Part shown: piece by piece, positions 41,889 through 53,840 of the stretch
How the letters are laid out: every line of letters begins with the position of its first letter
How positions within the stretch are numbered: the stretch's first letter is position 1
Origin: Beroe forskalii
Lineage: Eukaryota; Ctenophora; Nuda; Beroida; Beroidae
Assembly: GCA_011033025.1 (NCBI GenBank)
Contig: WFMF01000174.1
Span: 62,001 to 126,000 of the forward strand
Length of the DNA stretch: 64,000 nucleotides
Reading direction: 5' to 3'
Translations under genes and position numbers: made by a program
Notes under the pieces: generated by a model
Database searches by the model: none
What the model saw: the letters and a program-made list of their open reading frames with translations, nothing else
Told to the model about the DNA's origin: nothing

Positions 41889-44350
41889 TCATCATAATAA
41901 TACGTTTTCGGGTCATATATCGCCTCAAATCGCCACGTCCCATCCATGGGACTTTTGACACACATTTGACACATATTTGACACAAGTCCCGTAAAACATC
42001 GCCTCACTAATTTATTCCCCTTTTGTCCAATTTTAATTGTAAGTTTTTATGTATATCTTGTTGACAACATTTTATGTTTTTAATTACTTCAGGAAGTCTC
42101 TGTCCAAGGAGATCCTGAGGAGGATAGGTTTTATATTATTCAGATAATGTAACCTGTTGAAACTTGTAGATTTTTGTGGTGGGACTGACTTGACTCTTTC
42201 GTTTCACTTTCAACTACAGTGTAATACTTGCATATCCATACATATCTTCTCAAGTTTATGAATGAAGCTTCAGATACAATTTTTAAATCATGTACCAGTT
42301 GTTGAACTTGATTGCTTAAGCATTGACTGAAGGGGACCCCATAGTGAAACACTAAAAATGCAATAATGGATTCAAATCAGATCTACTTTTCACCACTGAT
42401 TTACTGCCAGTTTCGAGAATACAACATTTGAAATGATTATATTATCTCTCGTCTTCAGAAAACTCCATATGGTGATAAGCACCTTCTGAGATCAAGAAAT
42501 CGTTAAATTAAAATTAAAAAATTGTTCAATTTGATTTAATAAATTATCAAAAACAGATTGAATAAAAATGGTTTATAAATAAAGGTTACCAAATTCTGCT
42601 TCCCTGTTATCGTCGCGTAGCGTAGGGAAGCGCCGCGCGCGTACACACACCTATGCGGGCTTAGGAATTCCCCTAACCAAGGCGCTGGTTAGGGCAAGCT
42701 TAGGAAGTGTGTTTACGCGCCGCGCGCTTGATCCCTGTTCTGAGAAAGCTGGAAGCGCGCTGCGCAACGCAAACAGGGATATACGTGTTTAATCGACGGA
42801 CGTTGCCTGTTTATTTTTTCTAACTGGATGGCGAGAGCGCAAAGTGACGTACAAATGACAAATGTGGAACGTTGCGCCGCGCACGAGGGTAGGGCAACAT
42901 CCTACGACGTGTTTAGCAAGTAGATAATTAAGCTTTCAGTACAAAATGTTATACTTTCGTACGAGATAACGAGCGCTCCCAAAAAATCGCACTGTGATGT
43001 CACTAGTATCTTCGAATGTCTCAAGGCGTGGAAGCCAATGTCTGATTCAATAAACTAAAGCCTTTCATTGCATATTGCAGGCTTTTTTCAATTATATTGA
43101 TGCTGTTTTGTGAAATTGTGATACACTAATGGTGATGCACCTGTATTGCTTTCTTAAACTATGATTATGATATTTCATTCTCTTCAGAGATTCTTCTTTG
43201 TAGAAGAGATTCACAATTAAAAGTCATTCAAATTTCAAATTTTTAACCAAAAACATTTGTGACTTCATTCGGCAACTTCTTTTGCCAAAACAGCTCAACT
43301 CCATCATTAATAAAGTTTTTCTTCAAGGAAAATAACTGTTCTATTACCTCTTGGATTGCATTGTACACTTGGTTCTAGATCTGTTCATGTTATAATTGCC
43401 TATGGTACCTAAACTTTGATAATTTAGAAGTAAGTTTAAGGCACAGTATAAGACCCCAGCAAGCCAGAACTAGTCATAACTAGTTGGCACCTACTGTGGT
43501 ATGTACCACTGGAGGTGCCACTGAAGTTAGAAAAAGTTCTGCAGTATGTACCACAGTATTTATCCTAACTAGTGGGTACCTAGTGGGTACCGCCATTGTG
43601 GGCACATTTAATCCTGAATTTCTTTAAAAAGACTGGAACCATGATCAAGCAAATTGGCAGCAAACTCAAATATAGTTCTCATCTCGGTTAAAGCAGCCGA
43701 AAAATTTGATTCGTTTAAAATCAATTTGTCAAGTAATGTTGCTTTGATACTGAACAACCCACTGAGGTTTCAAGGTTTCAAGGTTTCAAGGTTTAATATA
43801 AAACATTAACCAACTAACGTTGGTTGTTATATTGTACAATAACAAAAACAACAAACATCCTTTATTTCATGTAAAAGTCTTTCCTGTCTCACATATTTCC
43901 ATATTTGATAATATCCTGATAACAAAAATTAAAATCTCACAATATTTTCGTTGTTCACATCCGTTATGATAGACAAAAGTCGCGCAAATTGTCAATAGCT
44001 ATTTGAAATCCATTTCATCAGTTCACAGTTATCACTTGTTGCATTGGAGCTGCCATCTTTCTCATATCATATGTTGTGAAAAAAATAATGCTAAAATGCT
44101 GCTCACAAACACAACCATTTTAGTCCCATTTATCTCAGTCCATAATGTCATATTCCTCCTTCGTTTCCATAAACGGTTAGCATGGTTAGCAGTGCTAATG
44201 GGAGGAATTTTTTTGATACTGGGAGGATTTTGTTAAATTGCCAAATTATTTTAAAAAATTTCCCAGAAAATTTACACTAAGTTTCGTTCTGAGAAATTAT
44301 CCCAGTAAAATGCATACAGCAGTTAGCTAACTAATGCACGTGTGAAGTTA
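41889..44350. other. AT-rich stretch with a CpG-rich repeat, an 8-bp tandem repeat and no gene
   Basis: 42600-42925 is a CpG-rich dispersed repeat related to 56.7-57.1 kb: shared phrases are CACACCTATGCGGGCTTAGG, ACAGGGATATACGTGTTTA and AATGTGGAACGTTGCGCCGC. 43769-43796 repeats AGGTTTCA about three and a half times. 43490-43610 has repeated TACTAGTGGGTACC- and TGTACCAC-like words. No coding signal. Confidence 0.5.
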
Positions 44351-44525
44351 TTGAAGCTATGAATGAAATATTGATCATTAGAAGAGTATTTCTATATGAT
44401 TTAAATCGTCATCCCACCATTACCATATTAGAACATGTGGAATTTAATTGGGAAATTTTTGTCACAAGTACAAATAAAAGTAAAAATCCTATCGGGGCTA
44501 CAATTCAGTTTATTGTTCAAAATGC

Positions 44526-45305
44526 CTGGCTTGGGGGCTGCCCAGTGCCCAAGACCCTGCCCAATAGCTCACTGCATTTGATTCATCTCCATGACATTTT
44601 TCATTATCTACAAGGCAAAATACTTTGAAATGAAACTGACATTAGAGTTAAAATCCAATTGAGATCTAAATTCTATTCGGTTGAAAACATCCAGCTTCTG
44701 GGGGCTGCCGCCCCCAGACCCCTGCCTACATTTTTCATTTCAAATACAGCCTTCGGGCCAAGCAAATGCTTTGAAATTAGACTGAAATAAGGGTAAAATT
44801 CTTATTGATATGGCAATTCTGTTTAAAATTAAAACTGCAGCCCTTTAGCTCGCTTGATTCCATTTCATCTTTATGAAAATTCTTCATTATGAAAACGGTA
44901 TAAATACTTGAAATTATTCAGAATTTTTAGTCTAAATGAGAGTGAAACCCCAATTGAGGTGAAAATTTAATCTATTGAAAACAATTATCTGGGCTGGGGC
45001 CGCCCCCCCCCAACAATGGATTCCATTCTCATATTTATGAAAATTCTTCATTTTAAAAAGGGATAAATACTTGAAATTATTCAGAATTCTTAGTCTAAAT
45101 GATAGTGAAAATCCTATTGAGGTGAAAATTTAATCTATTGAAAACGTCTGGCTTCTGGGGGCTGCCGCCCCCAGACCCCCACTAATCCTAGCATACTGAA
45201 ACTGGATTTGATTCTTGTTTCAGTAGACATTTGCATTTAAAATACCCCCGAAATTAGACTGAAGTTAAATCCTGTTAGTTCTGAGGGCTGCAGCCTCCAG
45301 ACGTC
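44526..45305. repeat. Tandem array of about 155 bp with a G/C hairpin core
   Basis: GGGGGCTGCCGCCCCCAGAC-type cores occur at about 44528, 44697, 44997, 45157 and 45285, with a weak one near 44840. Between cores, AAATACTTGAAATTATTCAG, TTAGTCTAAATGA and GGTGAAAATTTAATCTATTG recur. The unit is 135-165 bases, with about six copies. The core is a near-perfect inverted repeat. Confidence 0.8.
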
Positions 45306-45394
45306 TGTCTCACTAGTTCGAAATTCAATTTAAATTTACTGGGAGGATTTTACATGCTGCTAATGGGAGGAAAAACCATTTTGGAAAGCAAGTA

Positions 45395-45700
45395 TTCCTC
45401 CCAAATGTCACATTTATCCAAAATGTCACATTCATACCAAATTTCACATTTGTCCCAAATGTCCCAATTGTCACATTTGGCCCAAATGTCACATTGTCCC
45501 AAATTCATTTTTTGAGGCCTATTTTTTCTGTTTCATGTGTCCCAATTGTCCCAATTGTCCCATTTTTACCAGTTGCAAGTCACTTTTTGAGTCCTAATTT
45601 TCCCATTTTCTCTGTCCCAATTGTCCCATTTGTCCCAAATGTCCCATTTTTCCCTGTCTCAATCCACTTTTTTTGAGTTAGGGACAATTGGGACAGTGGC
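45395..45700. repeat. TGTCCCAAA / TGTCCCAATT simple repeat
   Basis: Degenerate 9-10 bp repeats (CAAATGTCCCAATTGTCACA type) over 300 bases. A short related piece (GGGACAATTGGGACAGTG) occurs at 61565. No coding function. Confidence 0.8.
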
Positions 45701-45989
45701 ACCCCCCACCATCAAGTGCAGTGACCACCTGCTTGAAGGAAACTGAAACTTGCTCTTTGGTCTTTGTTTTCACTCCAAGCATCAAGAAATTAAGCAACAC
45801 ACTTAGTGAAGAGAAGTAGAGGACCGGTGGATGGATCTGAGTTGATACATATACATATCCTTGCAGCCTCTAGGGCTGAATTTTGTATTGCACGCACATG
45901 CGTGTGCGATATAAAAATATATCCCTCCAGGCGCTAGCTGGAGTGGGATATCAGGGGGCTGGCAAGCCCCCCGCGGCGGTTTGCAAGCC

Positions 45990-46268
45990 CGAGGGCCCGA
46001 AGGGCCCGAGGGCGAGCATTGGACGGCGGTCCTAACAGTGCGAGGGCCGAAGGCCCGAGCCAGAGCCAAAGGGCCCGAAGGGCCGAGGGCAAGCATGGAC
46101 AACGGACCTAACAGTGCGAGGGCCGAAGGCCCGGCCAGCTCGAGACCCGAAGGGTCCGAGGGCGAGCATTGAACGGTGGACCTAACAGTGCGAGGGCCGA
46201 AGGCCCGAGCGAGCTCCGAGGACCCGAAGGGTCCGAGGCGAGCATCGAACAACGATCCTAACAGTAAA
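45990..46268. repeat. 75-bp GC-rich minisatellite
   Basis: CCTAACAGTGCGAGGGCCGA starts units at 46031, 46107 and 46181, with a partial at 46256. Units carry palindromic GGGCCCGAAGGGCCC-type words. Because the period is 25 codons, long open frames appear on both strands. GC content is very different from the flanks. Confidence 0.85.
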
Positions 46269-46556
46269 CGAGCTTCCAAACATCGGAAGTGAGTTTTGTT
46301 AACTTTGCTTGCCAGCCCCCAACTATATGTTTTCATGGATTGGCCATATTTCACGTTAAAATTTGAGTAAGTTCCCGTTGCCGAAATTGCACCAAAATTT
46401 GAACATCGCATATTTAGAGGTCAAAGGTGCAACTGTCAAAATTTCAGATCGATTGGATTAAAAATGGCCGAGTTATTACAACTTGAATATTGCCAAAATC
46501 GAGGGTGTTCTTGTTAAATAGGGTTACGACCATATATATATACACATATATATACA

Positions 46557-47119
46557 GATATGGATAGCCAAAAACAATTGAAAATTGTTTGGGTTACGCA
46601 GCCACTCCAGTACCTTAAATTATACGATTAAAACTATTGATATGAGTTTAAATCGCAGCCTGTCCGTGGCGGTGTGCTTTGGTTACTAAGAAATAAGCAG
46701 AACTTAACATTTATCAACTCACTGCCGTTTGAATCTCCTTTAGTTAACTAATTAAGCGTGAGTGGACGCGCAAAGAAAGTACCTATAATTTCTGGCATTC
46801 TTTGAAGGGTGTTTTCACGTGAAAAGGCTTGAAGGCAATGCGTTCAAGCCTTTTCACGTGAAAACACCCTTCAAAGAATGCTAGAAATTATAGGTACTTT
46901 CTTTGCGCGTCCACTCACGCTTAATTAGTTAACTAAAGGAGATTCAAACGGCAGTGAGTTGATAAATGTTAAGTTCTGCTTATTTCTTAGTAACCAAAGC
47001 ACACCGCCACGGACAGGCTGCGATTTAAACTCATATCAATAGTTTTAATCGTATAATTTAAGGTACTGGAGTGGCTGCGTAACCCAAACAATTTTCAATT
47101 GTTTTTGGCTATCCATATC
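46557..47119. repeat. 563-bp near-perfect palindrome
   Basis: Arms 46557-46833 and 46843-47119 are both 277 bases and differ at very few positions (for example CTGGCATTC against CTAGCATTC). They are separated by 9 bases (GGCAATGCG). Transcription of either strand would give a long hairpin. No ORF. The left flank is a TATATA-rich run. Confidence 0.93.
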
Positions 47120-47218
47120 ACTCTTTTTTGGCATAAAACTTACGACAATCAGTTCAAGTTGTGATAATTGCTACTGCCAAGAACTTTCATTCTCTAAACG
47201 TGAGAATTACGTCGCTAT

Positions 47219-47990
47219 CATTTTTACTTTTTGAGTTATAGGCGATAATGACTTTAATTGGTCAATTAACTAATTAAGGGGTTAGCAACCGATACTTCGA
47301 CTAAACGAATTATTCGTAGTTTTGGCTTAAATTGGTGATGCCGTTGAAATTGAGACGCTAACATTTTTACTTTTTGAGTTATAGGCGATAATTACTTTAA
47401 TAGGCCAATTAACTAATTAAGCGGCGGGCAACCGGTACTTAGATTAAACGAATAAATCGTAATTTCGACGTAAGTAACTGATGCCGTATAAATTAAGTAG
47501 CTATCATTCTTACTTTTTCAGTTATAGGCGATAATTACTTTAATTGGCCAATTAACTAATTAATCGGTTGGTAACCGGTTCTTGAATGAAACGAATAAAT
47601 CGTAGTATCGGCTTAAGTTAATGATCCCGTTAGCTATCATTCTTACTTTTTCAGTCATAGGCGATAATTACTTTAATTGGCCAATTAACTAATTAAGCAG
47701 TTGGCAACAGGTACTTAAATGAAACGAACAAATCATAATTTTGGCTTAAATTAATGATGCCGTAGGAATTGGGACGCTATCATTTTTACTTTTCGAGTTA
47801 ATTGCGATAATTACTTTAATTGGCCAATTAACTAATTAAGCATTTGGCAACCGGTACTTAAATGAAACGAATAAATTGTAGTTTCGACGTAAGTTAATAA
47901 TGCCGTTAGAATTAAGACGATATCCTTTTTACTTTTTGAGATATACGCGATAATTACTTTAATTGGCTAATTAACCAATTAAGGAATTGT
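47219..47990. repeat. Satellite-like array, period about 141 bp
   Basis: The block CGATAATTACTTTAATTGGC with CAATTAACTAATTAAG recurs at about 47246, 47388, 47529, 47667, 47810 and 47951, spaced 138-143 bases. Each unit also has TTTTTACTTTTTGAGTTATA and a CCGGTACTTAAATGAAACGA-like block. It abuts the 563-bp palindrome. Confidence 0.9.
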
Positions 47991-48427
47991 CATTTTAAAA
48001 TTTCATATAGCCTAATGCACGCACATCATTCTGAAGTTTCATATGCCGTTGAGATTATAATTGTATCTTTTATAGTTCTCGAGAACACTCAAACACAATT
48101 TTTATCATCGAGTCGGGTCGTAGTCCATCTTCTAATTTTTGATAAAATAGCGTTTTTTTGATAATTTATTGTGAGAAAACGACGCGGTCGATTTTCATGA
48201 AATTTTCAGGGTTTGTTATTCGTGTGGACGACTATGTCTGTACAAATTTTCGCGACAAACGGATCAAATTAACAGGTTGAAAACGCGACTCGAAAATCGC
48301 GATTTTCGCAATTCATTGTATTTTTATATAATAGGCGCTGGCAAACGTATTTTTCAATACTTGAAAAACGGTTCCGCTACCACTTTTAGCACTTCATGCT
48401 GGTACTAATGGCTTGTTTGAACTGTCT

Positions 48428-48466
48428 GGCCAGCAGTCCCGGCCCTTCGGGCCGGGACTGCTGGCC
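48428..48466. repeat. Perfect 18-bp GC-rich hairpin
   Basis: GGCCAGCAGTCCCGGCCC (48428-48445), loop TTC, then its exact reverse complement (48449-48466). It is isolated in AT-rich DNA. The CCCTTCGGG apex resembles the palindromic words in the 46.0-46.3 kb minisatellite. Confidence 0.9.
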
Positions 48467-49077
48467 TGTTCGGCTTTAGTGCAAGAAGTGTACCCTATTT
48501 AAACGGCGATATCTCGGGAACCATAAAAGATACAGAGCTCATCGACCCAGCGTTGGAAAGAAGAAAGATAGAACTTGCAGTTAGTGACCTTAAAAACTAT
48601 TTTACGTCATGATAATGACGTCATAATGACGTCACAAAACTAAGAATTTCAAATGTCGATTTTCCCAAAATAGGCGTTTTTCAACGCAATTTTTCGGTAT
48701 GAAGCTTTCGAGATAGGAAAAAATGCTCCTCCTAGCGTAGAAAGGAAATTTAATGTACTTTTCAAAAATGTGGTCGAAAAGTTCTGGGCTCCCCGGCATC
48801 ATTGAGATATATGCGATTGTTTGAAACACTTTGACACGAAAAAATTCCAAAAACTGGCAAAACTTGTGAAGCTAGTGGAGAGAGAACGGGACCACCCCAG
48901 AACTTCATCTTTGGATATGTTGTCGGTCATAGTCCCAATTGTGTTAATGAATGGGTCTCAGATAGCTTATCTAATTTTATGACGTAATTGTGACGTCATC
49001 AGTAATGCTAGGTAACGCGAATTTTCTACGCGCGATTTGACACCAAATTACAATATCTGGGCACTGAAAAAGGGTGA
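48467..49077. other. No gene seen
   Basis: Plain AT-rich DNA with repeated TGACGTCATAATGACGTCA words at 48603-48635 and 48978-49000. No coding signal. Confidence 0.4.
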
Positions 49078-49350
49078 TATTTTTTCCCAAAACCAAAAAG
49101 GATTTGGTTGTGATGGTCTGCGGCGGTTTTAAGGCGTTCTTTACTGTAAAACCCATGATATGAGAAAGAACGCGACGGTTAAAACTGCCGCAACGGCACT
49201 TTTTCGAAGCATTAAAGGTACGTGTGCAGTGACGTTGCAGCAGTTTTAACCGTCGCGTTCTTTCTCATATCATGGGTTTTACAGTAAAGAACGCCTTAAA
49301 ACCGCCGCGGACCATCACAACCAAATCCTTTTTGGTTTTGGGAAAAAATA
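49078..49350. repeat. Palindrome with 111-bp arms
   Basis: Left arm 49078-49188 and right arm 49240-49350 are inverted copies, nearly identical, around a 51-base spacer. The arms include CGCGACGGTTAAAACTGC and GTAAAACCCATGATATGAG. This is a second, shorter hairpin 2 kb from the 563-bp palindrome. Confidence 0.9.
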
Positions 49351-49533
49351 TATCATATAACATGCAGGGCTCGAAGAGCCTGAGTGCTATATGAAACTCA
49401 TCCCACGAGGCAAGGAGGATATGGTATTATATATCCACTTGCATGAGCCTTTTGGGATTATTATTATTATTAAATCAGAATAGTACAAGTACTATCGAAC
49501 CTCTACACGTAGGCATAACATTCACTTGATAAG

Positions 49534-51865
49534 ATTGTAATAAATAAATAAATAAATGTTACATTCTTAGTAAACGCTTAACAGCTATCATGGGATTCAA
49601 AACCTTAAAGAGTTATCAAGAAAGTTCAACCCCGCTTTCTAAAGCGTCTCATAAATTTAAAACTTAGCAAAAAGAGCATAAATTGTAATTAAAAGCATAT
49701 AGATAAATGGCATTATTGGTTAAAATGTTAACAAACAGTAGTTGATGTGCTATAGTTCATTTATGTAAAATAATTTGCAAATAAATATGTTTTCAAATCT
49801 TTTTTAAAAGTTTGAGTGTCACTAGCACTTCTAAGTTCATAGGGGAGTTTGTTCCAGACAGCTGGTGCAGCATGTGAGAAGGCTCTTTCAGTTCTTTGCA
49901 AATGAGGGACACAAGAGTTTTCCAATAAAAAGAAATCGTCCTCTGTTCGCAGTGAGTGAATTGGTTCAGTTTTCATTTGGAGATGTTGCCTGAGGTAATC
50001 TGGGACTTCATTGTTCAAGCTTTTGAAGACCAACAATGCAATTTTGAATCTAATTCGTTCTTTAACAGGTAGAAAATGTGCTTCTTTAAGGAAAGGTGTT
50101 ATCCTGTCAAAGTGTTTGATCCTTTTACCATAGAGAAATCTGACACAATCATTTTGCACTTTCTGCAGTCTCTTTATTTGGTATGCTGGGAGGTTATAGA
50201 ATAAAACATTGCAGAAGTCTAGTCTGGAAAGAATAAGACAGTGTACCAGCTGCTTCTTAATGCTAAAACTCAGTTTTGAACTTATTACCCAGAGGTTTCT
50301 GAGAGTTATGTTGCATGCCTGGACAATCTTACTGATATGGGAATCAAATGTAAGAAAATCATCAAACCAAATTCCAAGACTTTTTACAACATCAGAACAT
50401 TTGATGGCAGTTGTATGACTGATTTTCACTTCTTTTATTGAATCTATATTAGGATCAAAATAGTTTTTTGATTTAACAACAAGAGCTTCAGTTTTGGATG
50501 GATTTATTTTCAGATGATTTTGTGACATCCATGACTTGATCTCTTCAAAGCAGCTGATTATTCTAGATTCAATATTGTCGAAGTCGTCGAACAGAGGTCT
50601 GAATTCAATATATATTTGTGTATCATCAGCATACATGTAAACACTGAACCCATGTTTCTTGGCAATTACCTCCAATTCTTTCGTGTACAAAATGAATAGG
50701 ATGGGCCCTAGGATTGAACCTTGAGGAACACCTATTTTCAGAAAACATTTTCTTGACTTGGAGGTGTCAATGTGAACTGTAAATGACCTTTCCTGTAAGT
50801 ATGAGTTAAACCATTCTAGAACTTTTCCTTTGATCCCAAAATTCCTTTCAAGTTTACAGAGAAGTGTTTTGTGACATACTGTATCGAAGGCAGCTGAAAG
50901 GTCTAGAAGAAGCAGAACAACTTTACTTTTGGTATCACTTAGACAAAGAAGATCATTATAAATTGACAGAGTTGCTGTTTCACAGCTATGAGAAGAACGA
51001 TAGCCACTTTGAAATTTAGCATGAAGATTGTTTCTGTTGAGATGGTTACATAACTGCTTGTGAACACACTTTTCTATCAGTTTCGAAATGAAAGGAAGGT
51101 TGCTTATTGGTCTGTAATTACTGTAATCATCCAGATCTCCATTAATGTCTTTCACTTTCGGTCTAACCAAAGCTTCTTTGAGAGAATGTGGAAACACACC
51201 AGATGTGAGGGACTCATTAACAATGAATAAGAGTGTGGGCAACAACTCTGTAGTACATTGGGTTAGGAGGCTGACTGGTATGGGGTCGAGTTGGCATTCC
51301 TTTTTGCTTATTTCTGAGATGATATCTAGTAATTCAGATTCGGTAACAGGACTGAATTCATCAAATAAACTTCCATCAAAAGTTAGGGACTCTTCATAGT
51401 TACTGCCAACATAAAACTGGTAGTTGTGCTCATTATCAATGTCATTATAGATTTTGTCAACCTTTTCTTTGAAATAATTGCTCATCTCTTCAGCAATAAC
51501 ACAGTCTTCTTTGTGCTTTGGTCTACATCCAACCTCAATATTTCTATCCATTAAGTTGTTCACTATTGAGTATGTTTTCTTCTTGTCCTTTTCACAAAGA
51601 GTTAATTGTCTGGAGTAGTAAGAGTTTTGAGCATTTCTTAGAATAGCAGCTGTTTTTATGCATGCAGCATTATATTTGATTCTGGATTCTTCAGATTTTT
51701 GCTTTTTGTATGTTCTTTCAAGCTTTCTTCTCTCACATCTAGCTTTTTGACACTCAGTATTGATCCATTTTGCTTGGTACTCTTTGAGCTTAATTTCAAT
51801 AATAGGAGCATGTTTATCAGTTGTAATATTGCTAATGCTAAATGTGTGAAAAATCTCTGAAGAGA
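49534..51865 (-). mobile_element. CR1/L2-like LINE, 5'-truncated, with 3' tail
   Basis: The minus strand encodes a full RT and a CR1-type C-terminus, followed by about 220 bases of 3' UTR ending in an ATTT-type microsatellite near 49534. The same 3' UTR (GACGCTTTAG... then AACATTTATTTATTTATT) appears after the fragment at 62211-62452, confirming a shared family. The endonuclease domain is absent. The 5' end stops where a different LINE begins on the other strand. Confidence 0.88.
49761..51862 (-). pseudogene. LINE ORF2 fragment: reverse transcriptase and C-terminal domain
   Basis: About 700 residues are open without a stop. In order: end of the endonuclease-RT linker (TTDKHAPIIEIKL), a basic helix, RT motifs YRPISNLPFISKLIEKCV, FQSGYRSSHSCETA, LLLLDLSAAFDTV (motif A), GVPQGSILGPILFILYT (motif B), YMYADDTQIYI (motif C), then thumb and connection. 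The C-terminus is RAFSHAAPAVWNKLPYELRS...LKTYLF, characteristic of CR1/L2-clade elements. The polymerase is intact by eye, but the missing endonuclease means the copy cannot move itself. The annotated-looking first ATG region (from 51911) is from the neighbouring LINE. Confidence 0.88.
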
Positions 51866-53840
51866 GTAAAAAATTGAAACATATTATAAGGCAGGCCAAG
51901 CAATCATACAAATGCTCTCAATTCCAGGAATGCAGGGAGGATCCCAAGAAAACTTGGAAACTAATAAATGAGCTCAGGGGCTCTAATAAAAAACAAATAA
52001 AACCTCCATTCGTTATCAATAATGAAAAAATCCTTAACAAAAGAACTATTTCTAATGCTTTCAACAAGTATTTTATCTCAATTGCCTCTGACCTGAACTC
52101 TGACTTAGATGGAATAAGTGTTAACAGGTCCCACTTCCAATCGTTTACTGAATTCTTAATGCCAGCAAACATCAACTCAATATTTCTTGAAGATTGCACT
52201 GAACTTGAAATTAATGAAATCATTTCGGACTTTCAAAATGGCAAAGCAAGTGATATCCCTGTCAAAGTCATTAAGAAATCTTCATATAATTGCAAAGCCA
52301 CTCTCAAAAATATTTAACGACCTCATGTCCCTGGGCTCATTTCCTGAGGAACTGAAAGTTGGCAAAATCACACCAGTGTACAAAAAGGAAGCCCTGACTC
52401 AATAGAAAATTATAGGCCAATCTCAACACTTCATATATTTGGAAAAATCTTTGAAAAACTTATCTATTCCCGACTTTATAATTTCTTCACTTCCCAAAAC
52501 ATACTCCACCAAAATCAATATGGTTTTAGAAAGTCTCACTCAACCAGTCATGCACTGAACTATTCAATTGCACACATTGAATCAGCCATAAACAAGAAAC
52601 AACATGTCCTTGGTATATTTATTGACCTGAGTAAAGCTTTCGACACCATTGATCATGGAACACTGCTGGATAAGCTGTACCATTATGGAATACGGGGACC
52701 ATCACATTCACTTATCAAATCATACCTATCTAACAGGAGTCAATATACTGATGTACTGAACCACCAGTCCACAAAACTTGCTATTAAATTTGGGGTGCCA
52801 CAGGGATCTGTCCTTGGTCCACTACTCTTCCTAATCTACATAAACGACCTTTCAAATTGCTCCAAACTTGGTGAATTTGTCCTCTTTGCTGATGATACTA
52901 ACATTTTTATAACTGGAAAGACTGCAAAAGATGCATATTCTAAAGCAAACTTACTACTTAAATCAGTACATCAGTATATGATCCTGAATAAATTGCACAT
53001 TAATCAATCAAAATGTTATTATATACACTTCAAACCTAAGACAAAAACAATTCTGAAAACATCCGTGATTTTTAAATTGTTCATAAATTCACAAGAAATC
53101 AAGAAGGTTGCTGAAACAAAATTCCTTGGAGTGTTTATTGACCAAGATCTAAACTGGGATAAGCACATCCTCGAATGCAAACGAAAACTTAATTACGCCA
53201 TTGCCACTCTTTCTAGAATAAAGAAGTGTATTCCGGAGGGACTCCACCCTAGCCTTTACCATACTCTCTTCGAATCCCATCTCGCATACTGCATATCTGT
53301 GTGGGGCGGTATATCAGATGCAAAAATTTCAGAGCTATTCATTATACAGAAAAAATACATAAGGGTCCTCTTTTGGTGACTATAATGCTTATGTCAATAA
53401 ATTTAAAACCTGTTGCCGTGCCCGACCAATTCATGATCAAATCCTTGGAAGAATTCTATAGGAAAGAACATACTAAACCTCTCTTCAAAAAAGTACAAAA
53501 TCCTTACTGTCAAAACCTATATACATACCATTGCTTTATGGATATATTTAAAATTATTAAATTCCAAAGCCCCATTTCAATACATTCACTCTTTAAATTT
53601 TCTAAAAGGGCTACCTCAAGTGCTTTAATAACCCCCCAGTCCTCAGACACTTTATGTACCAATCAGCAAAATCCTCTGAATACACTAAATAAAAAATTCT
53701 GTCCTGACCCCTCTAAAAATTAAGTGATCCTAAAGGCAGGCTTAAGAATGCACTTTTTGAAAACCAACATGCTCATGATGATGTTGAATGGCTCCCATCA
53801 CATGACTTCAACATCAAAAACCTCAAAATAACCCCTGATT
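51866..53840 (+). mobile_element. Second LINE (different family), 5'-truncated, frameshifted
   Basis: Plus-strand remains of an ORF2 start at KHIIRQAKQSYK, in the linker before the RT, and end with a DIFKIIKFQSPISI...LF segment typical of C-termini in Jockey/CR1-related animal LINEs. About 140 bases of 3' UTR may follow. It lies head to head with the minus-strand LINE at 51865. Confidence 0.83.
51874..53722 (+). pseudogene. LINE ORF2 fragment with at least three frame changes
   Basis: Frame 1 (51874 to about 52290) carries KTWKLINELRGSNKK and FLEDCTELEINEIISDFQNGKASD. A frame shift near 52290 moves to LSKIFNDLMSLGSFPEELKVGKITPVYK, and another near 52395 to IENYRPISTLHIFGKIFEKLIY, FGFRKSHST-like YGFRKSHSTSHAL, FIDLSKAFDTIDH (motif A), GVPQGSVLGPLLFLIYIND (motif B) and LFADDTNIFI (motif C). 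A third change near 53375 leads to FGDYNAYVNKFKTCCRARPI. All catalytic motifs are recognisable, but the breaks make it inactive. Confidence 0.83.

Noticed and set aside
42063..42110. Short exon bounded by CAG and GT at 42.09 kb
   Set aside because: One isolated short open block with no partner exon, phase partner or recognisable protein.
45803..46411. 202-residue minus-strand ORF
   Set aside because: It is open only because the 75-bp GC-rich minisatellite has a period divisible by three. The protein is a repeated A/G/P/R-rich artefact.
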